The notes beneath the pieces were generated by a model that saw nothing but the letters and a program-made list of their open reading frames with translations, searched no databases and was not told the origin of the DNA. From assembly GCA_043818215.1 (NCBI GenBank), contig JBDRGC010000412.1, forward strand, positions 1 through 7,757: a DNA stretch of 7,757 nt, written 5' to 3'. Numbering within the stretch: the first letter of the stretch is position 1; every line of letters begins with the position of its first letter. The position numbers and the translations under genes are program-made. Shown here in pieces: positions 6,107 through 7,757 of this stretch. Source of the DNA: JBDRGC01 sp043818215. Its GTDB lineage: Bacteria; Chloroflexota; Anaerolineae; Anaerolineales; UBA11858.

Positions 6107-6113
6107 CAAAACT

Positions 6114-6350
6114 TTGACTGAAAAATTTCTCGTCACCGGCGGGGCGGGGTTCACCGGCTCGCATTTATGTGAAAAACTGGTGCATAATGGCCATCACGTG
6201 GTCGCGATCGACGATCTTTCCACTGGACGGCTGGAGAATATCCAACACCTGCGCCCCCTCCCCAATTTCCAATTCGTGCGCGAGACCATCACCAACCTGC
6301 AAGTCCTCGACCACCTGACCAGCGAAGCGGATATCGTCGTCCACCGATAA
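6114..6350 (+). pseudogene. Truncated NAD-dependent sugar epimerase/dehydratase (N-terminal 78 residues)
   Basis: From TTG 6114 the product opens with the Rossmann nucleotide-binding signature TGGAGFTGSH (residues 8-17; glycines 9, 12 and 15) and continues with VVAIDDLSTGRLENI (29-43), typical of UDP-glucose 4-epimerase/dTDP-glucose 4,6-dehydratase (extended SDR) enzymes. It reaches EADIVVH and then stops, where full-length relatives of about 310-330 residues continue with a conserved alanine-rich loop and later the catalytic Ser/Thr and YxxxK motif. All catalytic residues are missing, so no activity is expected. The remaining reading frame has no internal stops and keeps a good ribosome binding site, suggesting a fairly recent break. 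The toxin-antitoxin module begins right after it, so acquisition of that module may have caused the truncation. The 3' part is not found elsewhere in the window. Confidence 0.8.
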
Positions 6351-6370
6351 ATTCTAATGATAGACGCTGC

Positions 6371-6376
6371 AAGGAG
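6371..6376 (+). promoter_or_regulatory. Ribosome binding site AAGGAG of the antitoxin gene
   Basis: AAGGAG is two bases before ATG 6379, five before GTG 6382 and 17 before ATG 6394. The spacing favours GTG 6382, in the same frame, over ATG 6379. Confidence 0.55.
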
Positions 6377-6378
6377 AA

Positions 6379-6606
6379 ATGGTGACGAGTACTATGAATG
6401 CGAGTACCAAGACACAGATCGTAGAAAATCTGAATTATTTACCTGAGATCAGTTTACAAGAAGTGTTCGATTTTGTTGAATTCCTACGGTATCGAAATTT
6501 CCCATCTGATGACCCTGTCCTTGATGTTGCGGGGATATTTTCAGGTAAATCGTTGAAATCTCCCGAGATCGATCTTATGCTCTATGAGGTACTCGAAGGG
6601 GAATAA
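6379..6606 (+). CDS. VapB-like (DUF2281-type) antitoxin
   Basis: Seventy-five residues from ATG 6379; GTG 6382 is equally in frame and better spaced from AAGGAG. The core LPEISLQEVFDFVEFLRYR (residues 21-39) is the signature of small antitoxins of the DUF2281 type. The tail DPVLDVAGIFSGKSLKSPEIDLMLYEVLEGE follows the usual 'G-x-(F/L)-S-G-K-x-L-x-x-x-E-I-D' toxin-binding segment. In such modules the antitoxin wraps the PIN-domain RNase and represses its own promoter. The stop codon overlaps the next start (TAATG), the normal translational coupling of a toxin-antitoxin operon. The gene looks intact although its partner is broken, so it may now be an orphan antitoxin or act against related toxins elsewhere. 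Confidence 0.75.
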   Translation: MVTSTMNASTKTQIVENLNYLPEISLQEVFDFVEFLRYRNFPSDDPVLDVAGIFSGKSLKSPEIDLMLYEVLEGE

Positions 6607-6785
6607 TGGCTTGTAACGCTGTATTCATCGATACCTGGGAGTGGGTCGCGCTCGGATATCGCCGTGATAAGCACCATGAAACCGTGAAGGATATCTATAA
6701 GGGTTTTCGTGACCGCCGGTTGGCAATATATACCAGTGACTACGTTTTGGATGAGTTGATTACCTTAGGGAGTCGCAAAATTTAA
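6606..6785 (+). pseudogene. Truncated PIN-domain (VapC-like) toxin, 59 residues
   Basis: ATG 6606 overlaps the antitoxin stop by one base. The product begins MACNAVFIDTWEWVALGYRR, with first PIN aspartate D9, and reaches YTSDYVLDELITL, with the second acidic residue E50. PIN RNases of this family have about 130-150 residues and need two more acidic residues downstream; these are absent. Residues 54-59 (LGSRKI) and the stop come from the left arm of a palindromic element that starts near 6764, so the element ended the gene. No later PIN sequence is found after 6926, meaning that the 3' part was also lost or has diverged. The fragment cannot form the catalytic site and should be inactive. Confidence 0.78.
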
Positions 6786-6926
6786 ATTATCCCATTTAGC
6801 CATGTCATTGCGAGGCAGTTTCACCGCCGAAGCAATCTCCCACACGGTCTAGCAGATTGCTTCAGCGGAAATACGCCGCTTCGCAATGACATTTGTGGGA
6901 TAGTTATTTTCTTGCAACTCCCTTAG
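6764..6926. mobile_element. 163-bp nested palindromic element that ends the PIN toxin gene
   Basis: Outer arms at 6764-6778 and 6912-6926 match as inverted repeats at 13 of 15 bases. Inside them TATCCCA (6788-6794) pairs with TGGGATA (6896-6902). The core 6804-6890 begins GTCATTGCGAGG and ends TTCGCAATGAC, and its inner GAAGCAATCT/AGATTGCTTC pair makes it a cousin of the 297-383 element. The core centre differs from those copies. No open frame is carried, so any movement needs an enzyme in trans. A clear target-site duplication is not visible. Confidence 0.7.
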
Positions 6927-7145
6927 TGGCCCAGGGACCCTGACGGACGGCTTGTATTGGGCCGCTGAGAGCCATTAACGGTCAGGTTGAGGAGACTCCG
7001 GGTTGGGCGAGGGCCTGTCAGAGTTCGAGTGGTTTGTTTGGGGACGCATGTTACCCAGGTGGACAACTGTGGTATCATGTAGAAAGTTGGCAATATTTTT
7101 ATCAAGAATATCAAGCGGTGTCGTTGGTTGGACGGTGCAAACACG
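6786..7145. other. Gene-free stretch: palindromic element plus unassigned DNA
   Basis: Up to 6926 this is the palindromic element. From 6927 to 7145 I recognise no gene. CAGGGACCCTG at 6932-6942 is a perfect palindrome, and CCTGAC/GTCAGG form a loose inverted pair around it. GTGGTATCATGTAG near 7070 could contain a -10 box (TATCAT) for the DUF433 gene, but no good -35 is present. Confidence 0.6.
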
Positions 7146-7448
7146 ATGAAGATGAATCTAATTCGGGAACGCTATGGGGATGATGTGTACGAGTACTATC
7201 CCCTGGGTAAGCACATTGTGGCTGCCCCTGGCATCTGTAGTGCTCGGCCTACGTTCAAGTATACGCGCATTGAGGCGGCTGGTGCATTGAACTTGATCAC
7301 AGCCGGGTATACCCTTGAAGAAATTGCCACTCGTTTCGAGGTGCCATTGCAGGCCGTTGAGGAAGCACTCTATCTTGCTGGTATACATCTTGAGAGTGTG
7401 AAGGGCGCATTTACAAGTTGGGGGAGAACAGTTATATGCGCTTTTTAA
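7146..7448 (+). CDS. DUF433-family (antitoxin-like) protein, C-terminus altered by a repeat element
   Basis: One hundred residues from ATG 7146. The DUF433 signature is clear: AAPGICSARPTFKYTRI (residues 26-42), then a helix-turn-helix-like segment LITAGYTLEEIATRFEVPLQAVEEAL (50-75). DUF433 proteins are small, probably DNA-binding, and usually sit before a DUF5615 PIN-like toxin, so an antitoxin role is inferred. TTG 7128 (six extra residues) and ATG 7152 are possible starts; none has a good ribosome binding site, and 7146 is a compromise. Residues 91-100 (SWGRTVICAF) and the stop lie inside an inverted-repeat element beginning at 7415, so the original tail is probably lost. No DUF5615 toxin follows; only an ATG-initiated MRFL start at 7436 hints at one. 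The core domain appears whole and could fold. Confidence 0.7.
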   Translation: MKMNLIRERYGDDVYEYYPLGKHIVAAPGICSARPTFKYTRIEAAGALNLITAGYTLEEIATRFEVPLQAVEEALYLAGIHLESVKGAFTSWGRTVICAF

Positions 7449-7560
7449 CCACAGATTACACAGATTTTCACGGATTTATTTATATGTTTTATCGGTGCAA
7501 TACGTGACATCGTGCCCTTAAGGGTAAATCTGTGGTTGCTTTGCTGTACTCCCCCAACTT
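7415..7560. mobile_element. 146-bp nested inverted-repeat element at the DUF433 3' end
   Basis: AAGTTGGGGGAGAACAG (7415-7431) and its inverse at 7544-7560 match at 16 of 17 bases. Inside, AACCACAGATT (7447-7457) and AATCTGTGGTT (7527-7537) are perfect inverted repeats. The CCACAGATTACACAGATT start is a recognised dispersed bacterial repeat motif. The right half includes the 23-bp module also present at 782-804. No open frame is carried. Confidence 0.7.
7506..7528 (+). repeat. 23-bp repeat module, copy 2
   Basis: Matches 782-804 at 22 of 23 bases (TTT against TTA in the middle). CCCTTAAGGG here is a perfect 10-bp palindrome; the copy at 782 has lost that symmetry. Confidence 0.75.
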
Positions 7561-7647
7561 CTGTATACGCCCGAGTTGGAAAGTAGCCGCGTGATTGTGC
7601 TCGACTATAGTTGTTCAGATAATGTTTTTGACTCTGCTTACCCTTCT

Positions 7648-7757
7648 GTCATTGCGAACCGACGCTTTTCGGTGAAGCAATCTCCTTCTCGGCAAGGATG
7701 AGATTGCTCACCTGCACTGCACCAAACACAGTGCGGTGCAAGTGTCAGCGGTAGAGC
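7648..7757. repeat. Second copy of the 408-468 element, continuing past the window edge
   Basis: Positions 7648-7708 match 408-468 at 56 of 61 bases. The sequence then continues with CACCTGCACTGC, ten bases (ACCAAACACA), and GTGCGGTGCAAGTGTC (7709-7746), a form of the 917-944 module with an insertion. GCACTGCAC and GTGCGGTGC around the insertion form an imperfect hairpin. The right boundary is outside the window. Confidence 0.7.

Larger units (their letters stand above)
7449..7757. other. Gene-free right end of the window
   Basis: Apart from the inverted-repeat element up to 7560 and the repeat from 7648, the bases 7561-7647 show no recognisable gene or site. No open frame longer than a few tens of codons is credible. 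Confidence 0.65.

Noticed and set aside
6923..7144. Minus-strand frame of 73 codons before the DUF433 gene
   Set aside because: No family signal, low-complexity Thr/Pro/Arg composition, and its end overlaps the palindromic element.

Overview
The window looks like an accessory, repeat-rich stretch of a bacterial chromosome. I think a Chloroflexota (Anaerolineae-like) genome is most likely. The basis is circumstantial: dispersed palindromes of the GTCATTGCGAG...GAAGCAATCTC type, TTG starts behind good Shine-Dalgarno sequences, a large exported propeller protein with a Thr/Pro linker and C-terminal anchor, and many broken toxin-antitoxin and polysaccharide genes. No rRNA, tRNA or marker gene is present, so the taxonomy is an inference.

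Layout. Positions 1-230 hold the 3' end of a TPR protein. Positions 231-1218 are a gene-free nest of repeats: a 223-bp unit duplicated in tandem (237-607) that carries an 87-bp hairpin-forming element, then several unrelated palindromic modules. Positions 1219-3924 encode a 901-residue secreted, membrane-anchored, Asp-box (BNR/sialidase-like) beta-propeller protein. Positions 4119-5537 encode a 472-residue AlbA_2 (Schlafen-type) + GHKL-like ATPase + winged-helix regulator of the 'divergent AAA-4/RecG-like' type. Directly behind it (5563-5865) is a C-terminus-only relative, probably the relic of a second copy. Positions 5978-6350 hold two polysaccharide-type stubs: the first residues of an ABC-transporter ATPase and the first 78 residues of an NAD-dependent sugar epimerase/dehydratase. 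Positions 6379-6785 are a VapBC-like toxin-antitoxin pair whose PIN toxin ends after about 53 native residues at a palindromic repeat element (6764-6926). Positions 7146-7448 encode a DUF433-family (antitoxin-like) protein whose last ten codons and stop lie in a second, different inverted-repeat element (7415-7560). The window ends inside another copy of a repeat also seen at 408-468.

How it fits together. Only two genes look intact and large, the propeller protein and the AlbA_2 regulator; the antitoxin and DUF433 genes are small and only partly intact. Most of the rest is decay: gene stubs and short palindromic elements in several families, some built from shared modules. The most notable pattern is that both toxin-antitoxin-like loci are broken on the toxin side at elements with the same nested design, an outer 15-17 bp inverted repeat around an inner palindrome, with the outer arm supplying the last codons and stop of the gene it interrupts. 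No complete new system is convincingly visible; the repeat architecture is the best lead.
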